Shown here piece by piece: positions 39,455 through 48,324 of a stretch of DNA of 64,000 bases. The stretch covers positions 124,001 to 188,000 of the forward strand of contig NZ_JAFBDU010000007.1 of the NCBI RefSeq assembly GCF_016908395.1. The letters are read 5' to 3'. A program made the position numbers and the translations under genes. Origin of the DNA: Metabacillus crassostreae. GTDB taxonomy: Bacteria; Bacillota; Bacilli; Bacillales; Bacillaceae. Under the pieces are notes generated by a model that was given only the letters and a program-made list of their open reading frames with translations, was not told the DNA's origin and ran no database searches. Within the stretch, counting starts at the first letter, position 1, and the number at the start of each line of letters is the position of its first letter.

Positions 39455-40906
39455 GTGCGAAAAATATTTATAAATGAAAAAATAAGTGAAAAAAGACTAG
39501 CTGTTTTAGAAAATGATTCGTTAACAGAGATCCATCAATCACAAGCATCTGAAGAAGATATTGTTGGTAATATATATAATGCTCGAGTCAAAAAGGTCCT
39601 GCCAGGTATGCAAGCAGCATTTGTTGATATAGGATTAAATCAAAATGGATATCTTCATCGTAATGATTTAATATCCTATCAATTAAGTCAGCATAAAGAT
39701 TCAAAACCATCTATATCTCATTATATTAGAGAAGGTGAGCAAATACTTGTACAGGTTGTGAAGGAAGGCAATGATCAAAAGGGACCTAAATTAACAACAA
39801 ATATTGAATTTAGTGGAAGCTCAATTGTTTTTATGGCATATGGCAACTATACTGCAGTTTCAAAAAAAATCACTGAAGATCAAGAGAGAAAACGGCTTTT
39901 ACATATTGCAAATGAGTTAAGACAAGAAAATGAAGGGCTTTTATTTCGTACATCATGCCAAAACCAAACCAAAGAAGAGCTTTGTCACGAATATATAAAA
40001 TTAAGGGAAATGTTTTTATCACTACAGATAAAGCAAAGTGATAAACCAGTTTGTGTTTATGAAGCAAAAAGCTTTGTTGATCGTTTATTAAATGAAATTG
40101 TGATCAATCAAGAAGATACAATTATTTGTGATGCTATTGATCGGGTGCAAAATTTAAGAAGAGAGTTTCCAAATACAACAATTGTTTTTCATGATAAAAA
40201 GGAGGCGCTTTTTTCCTTCTATAATCTTGAACAAGAAATAGATAAATTGTTTAAAACAATTGTTTGGTTAAAAAATGGTGCGTATATTATCATTGAACAA
40301 ACAGAGGCTATGGCGATTATTGACGTAAATACAGGAAAATTTTCCGGGAAATTATCGATGCGTGACACTGTGTTAAAAACAAATCAGCTAGCTGCAATTG
40401 AAATTGCCAAGCAAATTCGATTACGCAATTTAAGTGGCATAATTTTGATTGATTTTATCGATATGAAGTATAAAGAAGATCAAAATGATGTAGTAAATAC
40501 AATTAATAATGAAATGAAGAAAGATCGTGTTCAACATAAGGTGATTGGTTTTACAGAGCTTAATATTTTGCAAATAACAAGAAAAAAAGTCCGCCAGCCT
40601 CTTATCACAAGCATAACTAATCAATGCTCAACATGTAATGGTTTGGGAAGAGTCGTTTCTGCTGAAACAGTTGCTTTTAAATTAGAGAGAGAGTTATGGA
40701 ATTATCAATTTATGGATAATGAAGCCATCTTAATAGAAGCAACAGGTGATGTTATACAATTATTGAATAATGAGAACCACATAGCTAAGTTAGAAAGCAC
40801 ACTACAGTATAAAATAGTGTTTACAGAATACTCTCGAAGAATCCCTAGCTATCATATTAAACATATTGGGGATATGAAAACTGTTCTTGAGAGATCAGAA
40901 AACTAA
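39455..40906 (+). CDS. rng: Ribonuclease E/G family endoribonuclease
   Basis: 483-residue RNase G-type enzyme: an N-terminal S1 RNA-binding segment (GNIYNARVKKVLPGMQAAF), then the RNase H/DNase I-like catalytic core with metal-binding aspartates in MAIIDVNTGKF and ILIDFIDM, and a zinc-link pair CSTC. There is no long C-terminal scaffold, so it is G-type rather than E-type. B. subtilis lacks this family and uses RNase Y, but other Bacillaceae carry it here between spoIVFB and rplU. The start codon is GTG 39455. Its role may be in rRNA maturation or mRNA decay, inferred from the family. Confidence 0.9.
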   Translation: MRKIFINEKISEKRLAVLENDSLTEIHQSQASEEDIVGNIYNARVKKVLPGMQAAFVDIGLNQNGYLHRNDLISYQLSQHKDSKPSISHYIREGEQILVQVVKEGNDQKGPKLTTNIEFSGSSIVFMAYGNYTAVSKKITEDQERKRLLHIANELRQENEGLLFRTSCQNQTKEELCHEYIKLREMFLSLQIKQSDKPVCVYEAKSFVDRLLNEIVINQEDTIICDAIDRVQNLRREFPNTTIVFHDKKEALFSFYNLEQEIDKLFKTIVWLKNGAYIIIEQTEAMAIIDVNTGKFSGKLSMRDTVLKTNQLAAIEIAKQIRLRNLSGIILIDFIDMKYKEDQNDVVNTINNEMKKDRVQHKVIGFTELNILQITRKKVRQPLITSITNQCSTCNGLGRVVSAETVAFKLERELWNYQFMDNEAILIEATGDVIQLLNNENHIAKLESTLQYKIVFTEYSRRIPSYHIKHIGDMKTVLERSEN

Positions 40907-40949
40907 TTATTAAGTTAGCTATTTTATAATTAAGGCTTTTGCTTAAAGA

Positions 40950-41030
40950 AGTAGCCCATATGAGCCCCCACTTGCACTAGCACCAAAGAGGCTCCTAGAG
41001 CGAATACCTGTGACGGAAATTAATAACAAA
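40950..41030. repeat. GC-richer segment resembling a degenerate Bacillaceae intergenic repeat
   Basis: This stretch is clearly richer in G+C than the sequence around it. Its right half (AGCACC-AAAGAGGCTC then GCGAATACCTG and CGGAAAT) matches the pattern of a roughly 100-bp intergenic repeat that I remember from many Bacillaceae genomes. The nested unit at 46310-46404 ends similarly (GCGAGTGTCTGCAGCGCAA). GAGCC...GGCTC can pair. It contains no open frame. Family membership is from memory and pattern, not from a search. Confidence 0.35.
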
Positions 41031-41059
41031 GCTTAAAGAGAGCTAGATGAAAAAAACAG

Positions 41060-41088
41060 TTGCATATTTCAAAAGATATTGGTATTAT
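41060..41088 (+). promoter_or_regulatory. Sigma-A promoter of the rplU operon
   Basis: TTGCAT (41060-41065), a 17-base spacer and TATTAT (41083-41088). The predicted start near 41095 is just ahead of the L21 leader helices. Confidence 0.7.
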
Positions 41089-41099
41089 ATTTAATGTTA

Positions 41100-41200
41100 T
41101 GACTTGTAGCGCACCCGTGCTACAACCGCTCAAATTTAGGTATTAAAGTGATGTTTTAATACATACACCTCATTTTGGCGAGTCTGAGTTTATAGGAGGT
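41100..41200 (+). ncRNA. L21 leader RNA (autoregulatory ribosomal leader)
   Basis: Structured 5' leader of rplU. Three helices are readable: TTGTAGC/GCTACAA (41104-41110 with 41119-41125), GTATTAAA/TTTAATAC (41140-41147 with 41155-41162), and an outer CGCTCAAA with TTTGGCG enclosing the second. The known L21 leader of Bacilli lies in this position and is thought to bind ribosomal protein L21 to limit expression. Exact ends are approximate. Confidence 0.75.
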
Positions 41201-41208
41201 GCATTGGA

Positions 41209-41517
41209 ATGTACGCAATTATCGAAACTGGTGGAAAGCAAATCAAAGTAGAAGAAGGTCAAGTGATCTACATTGAAAAGCTTGGTACTGATCAAGGTGA
41301 AACTGTTACGTTTGACAAAGTTTTATTTGTAGGTGGAGACAACGTTAAAGTTGGTAGCCCAACTGTTGAAGGAGCGACTGTAACTGCTAAAGTTGAAAAG
41401 CATGGTCGTCAAAAGAAAATCACTGTCTTCAAATATAAAGCTAAGAAAAACTATCGTAAAAAGCAAGGTCACCGTCAGCCATACACTAAAGTTGTTATTG
41501 AAAAAATCAACGGGTAA
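41209..41517 (+). CDS. rplU: 50S ribosomal protein L21
   Basis: 102 residues, full length. Begins [17 protein letters not shown] and ends with the basic [19 protein letters not shown] region typical of L21. AGGAGGTG precedes the ATG. First gene of the rplU-prp-rpmA operon. Confidence 0.99.
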   Translation: MYAIIETGGKQIKVEEGQVIYIEKLGTDQGETVTFDKVLFVGGDNVKVGSPTVEGATVTAKVEKHGRQKKITVFKYKAKKNYRKKQGHRQPYTKVVIEKING

Positions 41518-41528
41518 GGCTATTTGAA

Positions 41529-42172
<644 letters not shown>

Positions 42173-42182
42173 GTTCATTTAG

Positions 42183-42218
42183 AAAAACTCTAACCTAACT
42201 TAGGTTAGAGTTTTTTTT
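42183..42218 (+). terminator. Terminator of the rplU operon
   Basis: AAAAACTCTAACCTA (42183-42197) pairs perfectly with TAGGTTAGAGTTTTT (42201-42215), followed by more T. Confidence 0.95.
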
Positions 42219-42220
42219 AT

Positions 42221-42472
42221 GAAGCTGGGACGTAATTATTTAAGCTAATGATAAGCTCGAAGCTTAGGTGATATTTTCAATAATTTCTGCCTGCATTTTT
42301 GGGTTTCTATACTAACTACAATAGAAATTTTAATTGTGCATAGTTATTATTAAGAACTAGTACAATGGAACGGACTTTTTTTAGCTTAACTGATTAATAG
42401 AAAACAGTATGATATATTGAATAATTTAGCTTTATTATGGGTGATTTCTTTAATTTTATAGATACGATTTCT
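42221..42472. mobile_element. Degenerate miniature element, copy A (empty-site version)
   Basis: Related end to end to the element at 46166-46477. Shared blocks: the left end GAAGCTGGGACGTAA (13 of 15 to the terminal repeat of the other copy), AAGCTAATGATAA, ACTAG followed by AATGGAACGGA (42364-42374), TTAGCTTAACTGA, and TGATTTCTTTA. The right terminal repeat has decayed. It lacks the 84-bp insertion found in the other copy and keeps only one AATGGAACGGA. There is no coding capacity. The right border is approximate. It lies directly after the rplU terminator. Confidence 0.6.
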
Positions 42473-42588
42473 TACACCTGTTTTCATTGTACTTTTTTTG
42501 TTTCTAGGTAAGTAATCACTTACTTTCGATTTTCTTATGCTTATTTCTAGTGAAATTAGGAATATCCCTTATGTTCTAATTCAATGTT

Positions 42589-42597
42589 TGTTATAAT
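42589..42597 (+). promoter_or_regulatory. Extended -10 promoter candidate for spo0B-obg
   Basis: TGTTATAAT is a perfect TATAAT with TGn extension, 69 bases before spo0B. The -35 region is weak. It lies beyond the right end of the miniature element, so the element does not carry it. Confidence 0.55.
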
Positions 42598-42665
42598 TTC
42601 TATTGCAGCCTAAAATAATGACTCCTTAATGAAAATAATTATTTTTAAAATAGTGGGAGAAATGT

Positions 42666-43229
42666 ATGGAAAATAAATCGAACGAAGCAAGAATTGTTGA
42701 TATATTAAGTCATTCACGCCACGATTGGATGAATAAACTACAACTAATTAAGGGAAACCTATCTTTGCAAAAATATGATCGAATTAAAGATATTATTGAG
42801 GAAATTGTCATAGAAGCACAGCAAGAATCAAAGCTATGTAATCTGAAAATGCCTGCTTTTGCTAGCTTTCTTATGACATTTAACTGGAGTAAGCATCAAT
42901 TTTATCTAGAGTATGAGGTTATAGGTGAACTAAAAGTATTAAAAGAATATGATGAATTATTAACTAAATGGTCTAAAGGTTTTTTGGATATACTAGATCA
43001 TACAGTTGATAGTACATGTGAAAATCATCTTTGTTTAACACTTAAAACAGACGATCAAGTTAAAGATAAAATTTGTTTTATCTTTGAATTTGATGGGAAA
43101 ATAAATAATACAGAGCTAGTAACAGAATGGATTCATTCAACAGATCATACCGAAATTGGTATTGATGACTTTGAAATAAGTACATATGAGCTTAATACAG
43201 CTATATCACTTACTATCACAGATCGTTAA
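42666..43229 (+). CDS. spo0B: Sporulation phosphotransferase Spo0B
   Basis: Central relay of the phosphorelay, passing phosphate from Spo0F to Spo0A. 187 residues. The helical-hairpin dimerisation domain contains the phospho-accepting histidine, His19, in HSRHDWMNKLQLIKGN. The C-terminal half is a degenerate kinase-like fold that does not bind ATP in the family. The start follows GTGGGAG (42653-42659). obg follows 55 bases later, as in B. subtilis where they are co-transcribed. Confidence 0.95.
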   Translation: MENKSNEARIVDILSHSRHDWMNKLQLIKGNLSLQKYDRIKDIIEEIVIEAQQESKLCNLKMPAFASFLMTFNWSKHQFYLEYEVIGELKVLKEYDELLTKWSKGFLDILDHTVDSTCENHLCLTLKTDDQVKDKICFIFEFDGKINNTELVTEWIHSTDHTEIGIDDFEISTYELNTAISLTITDR

Positions 43230-43284
43230 AACAATGAATGATTCTTTTTAGCATATGTTATAGGCATTAGAACGGAGGAAGACA

Positions 43285-44568
43285 ATGTTTGTCGATCAGG
43301 TCAAAATATATGTAAAAGGTGGCGACGGAGGTAACGGAATGGTTGCTTTTCGTCGTGAAAAATATGTACCAATGGGTGGTCCAGCCGGTGGTGATGGTGG
43401 TAATGGAGCTGACGTAGTATTTGAGGTTGAAGAAGGCTTAAGAACATTAATGGATTTCCGCTATAAAAGGCACTTTAAGGCTCCTCGTGGTGAGCATGGA
43501 ATGTCAAAAAATCAGCATGGTAAAAATTCTCAACCAATGGTTGTTAAGGTTCCACCAGGAACAGTCGTTACAGATGAAACAACAGGACACATTATTGCAG
43601 ACTTAACTGAACATGGTCAACAAGCGGTTATTGCAAAGGGTGGTCGTGGAGGACGTGGTAATTCAAGATTTGCCACACCTGCAAATCCAGCTCCAGAGCT
43701 TTCAGAAAATGGAGAACCAGGTATTGAGCGTAATGTTATTTTAGAGCTAAAAGTATTAGCAGATGTAGGATTAGTCGGTTTTCCAAGTGTAGGAAAATCA
43801 ACTTTATTATCTGTTGTTTCATCTGCAAAACCAAAAATTGCTGAATATCACTTTACAACACTTGTTCCTAATTTAGGGATGGTTGAAACAGAGGATGGTA
43901 GAAGCTTTGTTATGGCTGATCTTCCTGGTTTAATTGAAGGTGCACATCAAGGTGTTGGATTAGGTCATCAGTTCCTCAGACATATTGAGAGAACACGTGT
44001 TATTGTTCATGTTATAGACATGTCAGGGTTAGAAGGAAGAGATCCTTATGAAGATTACCTAACAATTAATGCTGAATTAAAGGAATATAACTTACGCTTA
44101 ACAGAGCGTCCGCAAATTATTGTAGCAAATAAAATGGACATGCCTGACTCTGAAGAAAATCTAGCTGAATTTAGAAAGAAGCTTGATGACGATGTGAAAA
44201 TCTTCCCAGCATCAGCTGTAACACGTGAAGGTGTTCGTGAGCTATTATTTGCAGTAGCAGATGCGATAGAAAACACACCTGAGTTTCCTCTTCATGAAGA
44301 AGAAATTACGGAAAATCGAGTTGTTTATGAATTCAAAAAGGAAGAACCGAACTTTGCGATTACACGTGATGATGAAGGTGCATTTGTGCTTTCAGGTGAA
44401 AAGATTGAAAAGTTATTTAAAATGACAGATTTCTCACGTGATGAATCAATTAAACGTTTTGCAAGACAATTGAGAGGCTTAGGTGTTGATGAAGCCCTTC
44501 GTGAACGAGGAGCAAAAGATGGCGATATCGTCAAACTGCTTGAATATGAATTTGAATTTATTGAGTAG
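43285..44568 (+). CDS. obg: Obg GTPase (CgtA family)
   Basis: Essential GTPase of 50S assembly and stress signalling. 427 residues: the glycine-rich OBG fold (1-158) with repeats such as [18 protein letters not shown], the G domain with G1 GFPSVGKS at 165-172, DLPGLIEGA (G3) and NKMD (G4), and the C-terminal OCT domain (about 345-425). A strong GGAGG precedes the ATG. A terminator follows. Confidence 0.98.
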   Translation: MFVDQVKIYVKGGDGGNGMVAFRREKYVPMGGPAGGDGGNGADVVFEVEEGLRTLMDFRYKRHFKAPRGEHGMSKNQHGKNSQPMVVKVPPGTVVTDETTGHIIADLTEHGQQAVIAKGGRGGRGNSRFATPANPAPELSENGEPGIERNVILELKVLADVGLVGFPSVGKSTLLSVVSSAKPKIAEYHFTTLVPNLGMVETEDGRSFVMADLPGLIEGAHQGVGLGHQFLRHIERTRVIVHVIDMSGLEGRDPYEDYLTINAELKEYNLRLTERPQIIVANKMDMPDSEENLAEFRKKLDDDVKIFPASAVTREGVRELLFAVADAIENTPEFPLHEEEITENRVVYEFKKEEPNFAITRDDEGAFVLSGEKIEKLFKMTDFSRDESIKRFARQLRGLGVDEALRERGAKDGDIVKLLEYEFEFIE

Positions 44569-44602
44569 AAGTGATTTTATCGCAGTTATAAATTGATGTA
44601 AG

Positions 44603-44632
44603 AAGGAGAGCTAATTAATGGCTCTCTTTTTT
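44603..44632 (+). terminator. Terminator of spo0B-obg
   Basis: AAGGAGAGC (44603-44611) pairs with GCTCTCTTTT (44621-44630) with one G-U pair, then T. Confidence 0.75.
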
Positions 44633-44808
44633 GTAGCTTTTTATCAATTTTTTATTTAAAGTATAAATGGTAATCTTTTATACTGCTATCTACTAGTATT
44701 TATTAAGTCATTTTATAATCATTTTCTCTTTTCTTTTAGAAAAAAGAAGAAATTTAGCCAATATTGTGATAAATTATCTACAGTGAGAAAAATCATGGGA
44801 GGGACATC

Positions 44809-45252
44809 ATGAAGGATGATACCTTTTATTTAGTGCGTGAAGATATATTGCCAGAAGCAATGAAGAAAACGCTTGAAGTTAAGAAGTTAATAGAAAGAGG
44901 GAAAGTTGATTCTGTTGCTGAAGCTGTACAGCGGGTTGATTTAAGTCGTAGTGCTTTTTATAAATATCGTGATGCAGTTTTTCCCTTTCATACGATGGTA
45001 AAAGAAAAGTTAATTACACTATTTTTCCATTTGGAAGATCGAAGTGGAACACTTTCTCATTTGTTATCTGTTGTAGCAACTGCTGGATGCAATGTGTTAA
45101 CGATCCATCAATCAATTCCGATTCAAGGAAGAGCGAATGTTACTCTTTCTCTTAATACGAATGGAATGACAGAAGACATTAATCGCTTAATGACAAAGCT
45201 TAGAAGATTAGAGTTCGTAGAAAAAGTCGAAATTCTTGGTCAAGGTGCATAA
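44809..45252 (+). CDS. pheB: ACT-domain protein PheB
   Basis: 147 residues of the UPF0735 ACT family. An N-terminal helical part with a helix-turn-helix-like segment ([18 protein letters not shown]) precedes a C-terminal ACT domain ([19 protein letters not shown]). ACT domains bind amino acids; a role with the adjacent pheA in phenylalanine control is inferred. GGGAGGG precedes the ATG. pheA follows within 25 bases, so it is one operon. Confidence 0.92.
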   Translation: MKDDTFYLVREDILPEAMKKTLEVKKLIERGKVDSVAEAVQRVDLSRSAFYKYRDAVFPFHTMVKEKLITLFFHLEDRSGTLSHLLSVVATAGCNVLTIHQSIPIQGRANVTLSLNTNGMTEDINRLMTKLRRLEFVEKVEILGQGA

Positions 45253-45276
45253 TAAGGAGTTGAAGGAAAGTTGACA

Positions 45277-46146
45277 GTGAAGGTAGGATTCTTAGGTCCT
45301 CGAGCAACTTTTACTCATTTGGCTGTACAAGCCTTTTTTGGAGAAAAAATTGAGGAAGTAGCATATTCAACAATACCTCAGTGTATTGATGCAGTTGCAG
45401 AAGGAAAAGTTGATTATGCTGTAGTACCTACAGAAAATGCATTAGAAGGATCAGTTAATTTAACAATGGATTACTTAATACATGAGCAACCATTAAATAT
45501 TGTTGGTGAAATCGTTTCCCCGATTGAACAGCATTTAATGGTACATCCTGAAAACGCAGGAAAATGGGAAAATATCACAAGAGTTTTTTCACATTCCCAT
45601 GCAATTGCTCAATGTCATAAGTTTTTACATCATACTTTTAATGGTATTACATATGATTATGCAACATCAACTGGAGCAGCTGCTCAATATGTAAGTAATC
45701 ACCCAGATGAAGCTGTTGCTGCTATTGCTAACGAGCTTGCAGCAAAGGAGTATGGATTAGAGATTGTAAAAGAAAATATACATGATTATCAATATAACCA
45801 CACTAGATTTGCGATCTTACACCCGGCGAAAAAGGAATACAATAGTCCCTTACTCTCACCAGATAGGGAAAAGTCTACTTTAATGATCACACTTCCATCT
45901 GACCAATCAGGAGCATTACATCAGGTATTATCAGCATTTACGTGGCGAAAATTAAATTTATCAAAAATTGAATCAAGGCCAATGAAAACTGGCTTAGGAA
46001 ATTATTTTTTTATCATTGATATCGATATGCGAATAGATGAAGTGTTAATTCCAGGAGCTATTGCTGAATTAGAAGCATTAGGCTGTGGAGTGAAGCTACT
46101 AGGATCATACGAAGCTTATTCAATTAAGAAGAGTATTAAGAAATAA
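45277..46146 (+). CDS. pheA: Prephenate dehydratase
   Basis: Converts prephenate to phenylpyruvate, the committed step to phenylalanine. The family start MKVGFLGP points to GTG 45277, with AAGGA at 45263-45267; TTG 45271 with AAGGAG at 45254-45259 is an alternative adding two residues. The catalytic TRF motif is in NHTRFAIL. The C-terminal ACT domain has SGALHQVLSAF and IESRP, the phenylalanine-binding signatures, so feedback inhibition is expected. The convergent gap to niaR is filled by a miniature element. Confidence 0.96.
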   Translation: MKVGFLGPRATFTHLAVQAFFGEKIEEVAYSTIPQCIDAVAEGKVDYAVVPTENALEGSVNLTMDYLIHEQPLNIVGEIVSPIEQHLMVHPENAGKWENITRVFSHSHAIAQCHKFLHHTFNGITYDYATSTGAAAQYVSNHPDEAVAAIANELAAKEYGLEIVKENIHDYQYNHTRFAILHPAKKEYNSPLLSPDREKSTLMITLPSDQSGALHQVLSAFTWRKLNLSKIESRPMKTGLGNYFFIIDIDMRIDEVLIPGAIAELEALGCGVKLLGSYEAYSIKKSIKK

Positions 46147-46196
46147 TGACGTGTAAATAATGAAAGAGGCTGGGACATAAGTAGTAAGCTAATGAT

Positions 46197-46256
46197 AAAC
46201 CCGAATTATTAGGTGGAATTTCAAATGATCATTCTCCTAATAGTTCGGGTTTTTAT
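46197..46256 (+). terminator. Terminator hairpin carried by the miniature element
   Basis: AAACCCGAATTATTAGG (46197-46213) pairs with CCTAATAGTTCGGGTTT (46236-46252) with two central mismatches, then T. It probably ends pheB-pheA transcription, showing the element has taken over a terminator role. Confidence 0.75.
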
Positions 46257-46309
46257 TTGCTGTCTTCAATAGTTATTTGATTTTGCATACTATTTTTAAG
46301 CACTAGTGG

Positions 46310-46404
46310 AATGGAGCGGAAGACACTAAGGCGCCTACGGGAATAGAGGAAAGGCTTAGCTTCCTCCCCGTGGAAAGCGAGTGTCTGCAGCGCAATGGAA
46401 CGAA
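46310..46404. repeat. Nested palindromic unit flanked by 11-bp direct repeats
   Basis: AATGGAGCGGA (46310-46320) and AATGGAACGAA (46394-46404) flank a GC-richer unit. Inside, AGACACT (46321-46327) pairs with AGTGTCT (46380-46386), and GAGGAA with TTCCTC. Copy A of the host element has a single AATGGAACGGA at the same place, so this looks like an 84-bp insertion with a duplicated target. The unit resembles a common short Bacillaceae intergenic repeat known to me by pattern only. Confidence 0.65.
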
Positions 46405-46487
46405 CTTGTTTTTCAGCTTAACTGAATTTAGATTTATTCTTTCTTTTGGATGATTTCTTTAGTTATGTCCCAGCCTCATTTATTGTT

Positions 46488-47033
46488 TTAAATATCACCA
46501 TTAAATAAAAATCCAGCCCTCTCAAGCTCTTCACAGGCAAGATCAAGCTTATCAAGGGAATCAGCTTGTATAGTGTGTAAGTGCAGTCCCTCGGTTAATT
46601 GAGATAAATAGGAGGCATTATGCTCAGTAATCTTTTTTATAAACTCCTTGACATCATTTCGATTACCAACCATTATGGATGCTGTTAAGTCTCCATAAAC
46701 AGGGTGCTCAACGATAACATCCTTTACAAAAACACCGTGATCAACAAGGATATTCAATTCATCCTTCGTCTGATCAGGATTATGTTTACAAGCTATGATT
46801 CGTTCATTCATTTTGGTTGGACTTTCTTCTTTTGCAATATAAACATACCCTTGGCTTGTTGCCATAATAGGATAATTTTTAGCCTTTAATAGGGAGATAT
46901 CCTGTACTATAACTTGTCTACTTACATTGGCTAGGTTTGCTAACTCTCCACCTGTAGTAGGAGAAGCTGCTTTTATTAAAAAATCTAATATGAAATTTCT
47001 TCGTTCTTCCCCTAGAATTTTATCAGTTTTCAT
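46488..47033 (-). CDS. niaR: NiaR, niacin-responsive repressor of NAD genes
   Basis: 181 residues (YrxA in B. subtilis). An N-terminal winged helix of the HTH_11 type (TTGGELANLANVSRQVIVQDI) is followed by the 3H domain that binds nicotinic acid, with its histidines in LVDHGVFVKDVIVEHPVYG and GLHLHTI. It lies downstream of nifS on the same strand, divergent from nadBCA, as in B. subtilis, and should repress the nadB-nifS intergenic promoters. Confidence 0.92.
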   Translation of the reverse strand: MKTDKILGEERRNFILDFLIKAASPTTGGELANLANVSRQVIVQDISLLKAKNYPIMATSQGYVYIAKEESPTKMNERIIACKHNPDQTKDELNILVDHGVFVKDVIVEHPVYGDLTASIMVGNRNDVKEFIKKITEHNASYLSQLTEGLHLHTIQADSLDKLDLACEELERAGFLFNGDI

Positions 47034-47076
47034 CGTATTCTACCTTTCTTTATGAATGGAGTAACAATCCGTCGTA

Positions 47077-48207
47077 TTAAAAATTTTTAACGATCGAATA
47101 TAACGTTTCTGTAAAGGTCTCAATTTGTTGCTTTGTGGTTTGTTTACCTAGTGATACTCTAATATATTGCTTTGCTTGCTGTTCGTCAAATCCGATAGCA
47201 GTAAGAGGCCGGGATGGAGCCTGCATGCCTACTTGACATGCACTTCCTGTAGAAATGGCATAACCATGCCTATTGCATTCTAACATTGTGTATTGCCCTT
47301 CTATCCCTTTAATCACGATAGGTAAAATATTTGGAAGTGATTGGTCGATATCTTCTGTTAATAATATGATTTTATCTTTAAAAGGCTTTAGTAAACCAAT
47401 GAAATGCCTTTTTAACTGAAGAAAGTGTTCAGTATTTTCCTCCATTTCACTTACGATCTCTTGAGCAGCGGTTGCAAATGCTGCAGCACTTGGAACATCT
47501 ACTGTGCCAGGTCGAAACCCTGATTCATGTGTAGTGCCAGCTATGAGTGGCTGCCAGTGAATGGCTGGATTGATATAGGCAGCTCCAATGCCTTTTGGTC
47601 CATAAATTTTGTGAGCAGATATTGAGATAGCATCAAGATAGGAATTCTCAACAGAAATTGGTAGCTTTCCAAATGTTTGTACACAATCACTGTGAAAAAG
47701 AATGTCTTTATTTTTTAATAAATGACCAATTTCTTTTAATGGTTGAATAGAGCCTATTTCTGAATTTCCATGTTGAATAGAAACTAAACCGGTATTTTGC
47801 TTAAGCTGATTTTCGAGATCGTATACAGAAATATGACCATTTTCATCAGGTATCAAAAATGTCACATCGTATCCTTCATTAGATAATGTTTTGAAATAAG
47901 TATGAAGAGAAGAATGCTCGATTTGTGTTGTGATAATATGATTCTTTTTCGAATTAAGTCCTTTTAATAATGATTGAACGGTTAATATATTTGCTTCACT
48001 GCCTCCACCTGTAAAAAAAACACCTTTCTCATTTGCACCAAGTAGATTAGCAATTATTTTTCTAGAAGCTGACAATGTTCTTGCTGAAAGATCACCAATA
48101 TCATGTAAGCTACTACTGTTGCCGTAGGCAGTTTTAGCTACTTTACAATATATATCAAGTGCAGAATCACTTATTGGAGTTGTTGCTGCATAATCCAGAT
48201 AAATCAC
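47077..48207 (-). CDS. nifS: Cysteine desulfurase NifS, iron-sulfur supply for NadA
   Basis: PLP enzyme taking sulfur from cysteine; in B. subtilis it is devoted to the NadA cluster. GTG at 48207 gives the family start MIYLDYAATTP and has GAGGTGA just before; the GTG at 48216 merges with the ribosome site. 376 residues. The PLP lysine is in SAHKIYGPKGIG, and the persulfide cysteine in STGSACQVG. It runs divergently from nadB, with a 117-base shared regulatory region, and is followed by niaR 43 bases later. Confidence 0.95.
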   Translation of the reverse strand: MIYLDYAATTPISDSALDIYCKVAKTAYGNSSSLHDIGDLSARTLSASRKIIANLLGANEKGVFFTGGGSEANILTVQSLLKGLNSKKNHIITTQIEHSSLHTYFKTLSNEGYDVTFLIPDENGHISVYDLENQLKQNTGLVSIQHGNSEIGSIQPLKEIGHLLKNKDILFHSDCVQTFGKLPISVENSYLDAISISAHKIYGPKGIGAAYINPAIHWQPLIAGTTHESGFRPGTVDVPSAAAFATAAQEIVSEMEENTEHFLQLKRHFIGLLKPFKDKIILLTEDIDQSLPNILPIVIKGIEGQYTMLECNRHGYAISTGSACQVGMQAPSRPLTAIGFDEQQAKQYIRVSLGKQTTKQQIETFTETLYSIVKNF

Positions 48208-48258
48208 TACCCTCACCTCACCCTTATCATAATCTTACTGTAAATCTAATAAAAACTC

Positions 48259-48305
48259 TTGTCATTATTTTAAATTTATGTAAATATAGGTGTCAAGACA
48301 GGTGT
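48259..48305 (+). promoter_or_regulatory. nadB promoter with NiaR operator candidate
   Basis: TTGTCA (48259-48264), 17 bases, AAATAT (48282-48287) with a TGT extension form a modest promoter. Just after it, AGGTGT occurs twice with a 12-base period (48288-48293 and 48300-48305), and TGTCAAGACA between them is dyad-symmetric. This overlaps the expected transcription start, the right place for repression by NiaR encoded nearby. The motif assignment is inferred from position. Confidence 0.5.
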
Positions 48306-48324
48306 AATTTACAGGAGGGTTGTT

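Larger units (their letters stand above)
46166..46477. mobile_element. 312-bp miniature inverted-repeat element, copy B
   Basis: Perfect 15-bp terminal inverted repeats: GAGGCTGGGACATAA (46166-46180) and TTATGTCCCAGCCTC (46463-46477). It fills the pheA-niaR convergent gap almost exactly, starting 19 bases after the pheA stop and ending 10 bases before the niaR stop on the other strand. Inside are a terminator hairpin and a nested palindromic unit. No open frame, so any movement would need a transposase supplied from elsewhere. A diverged copy lies at 42221-42472. I recall GAGGCTGGGACA-type ends in intergenic regions of several Firmicutes but cannot verify this here. Confidence 0.8.
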
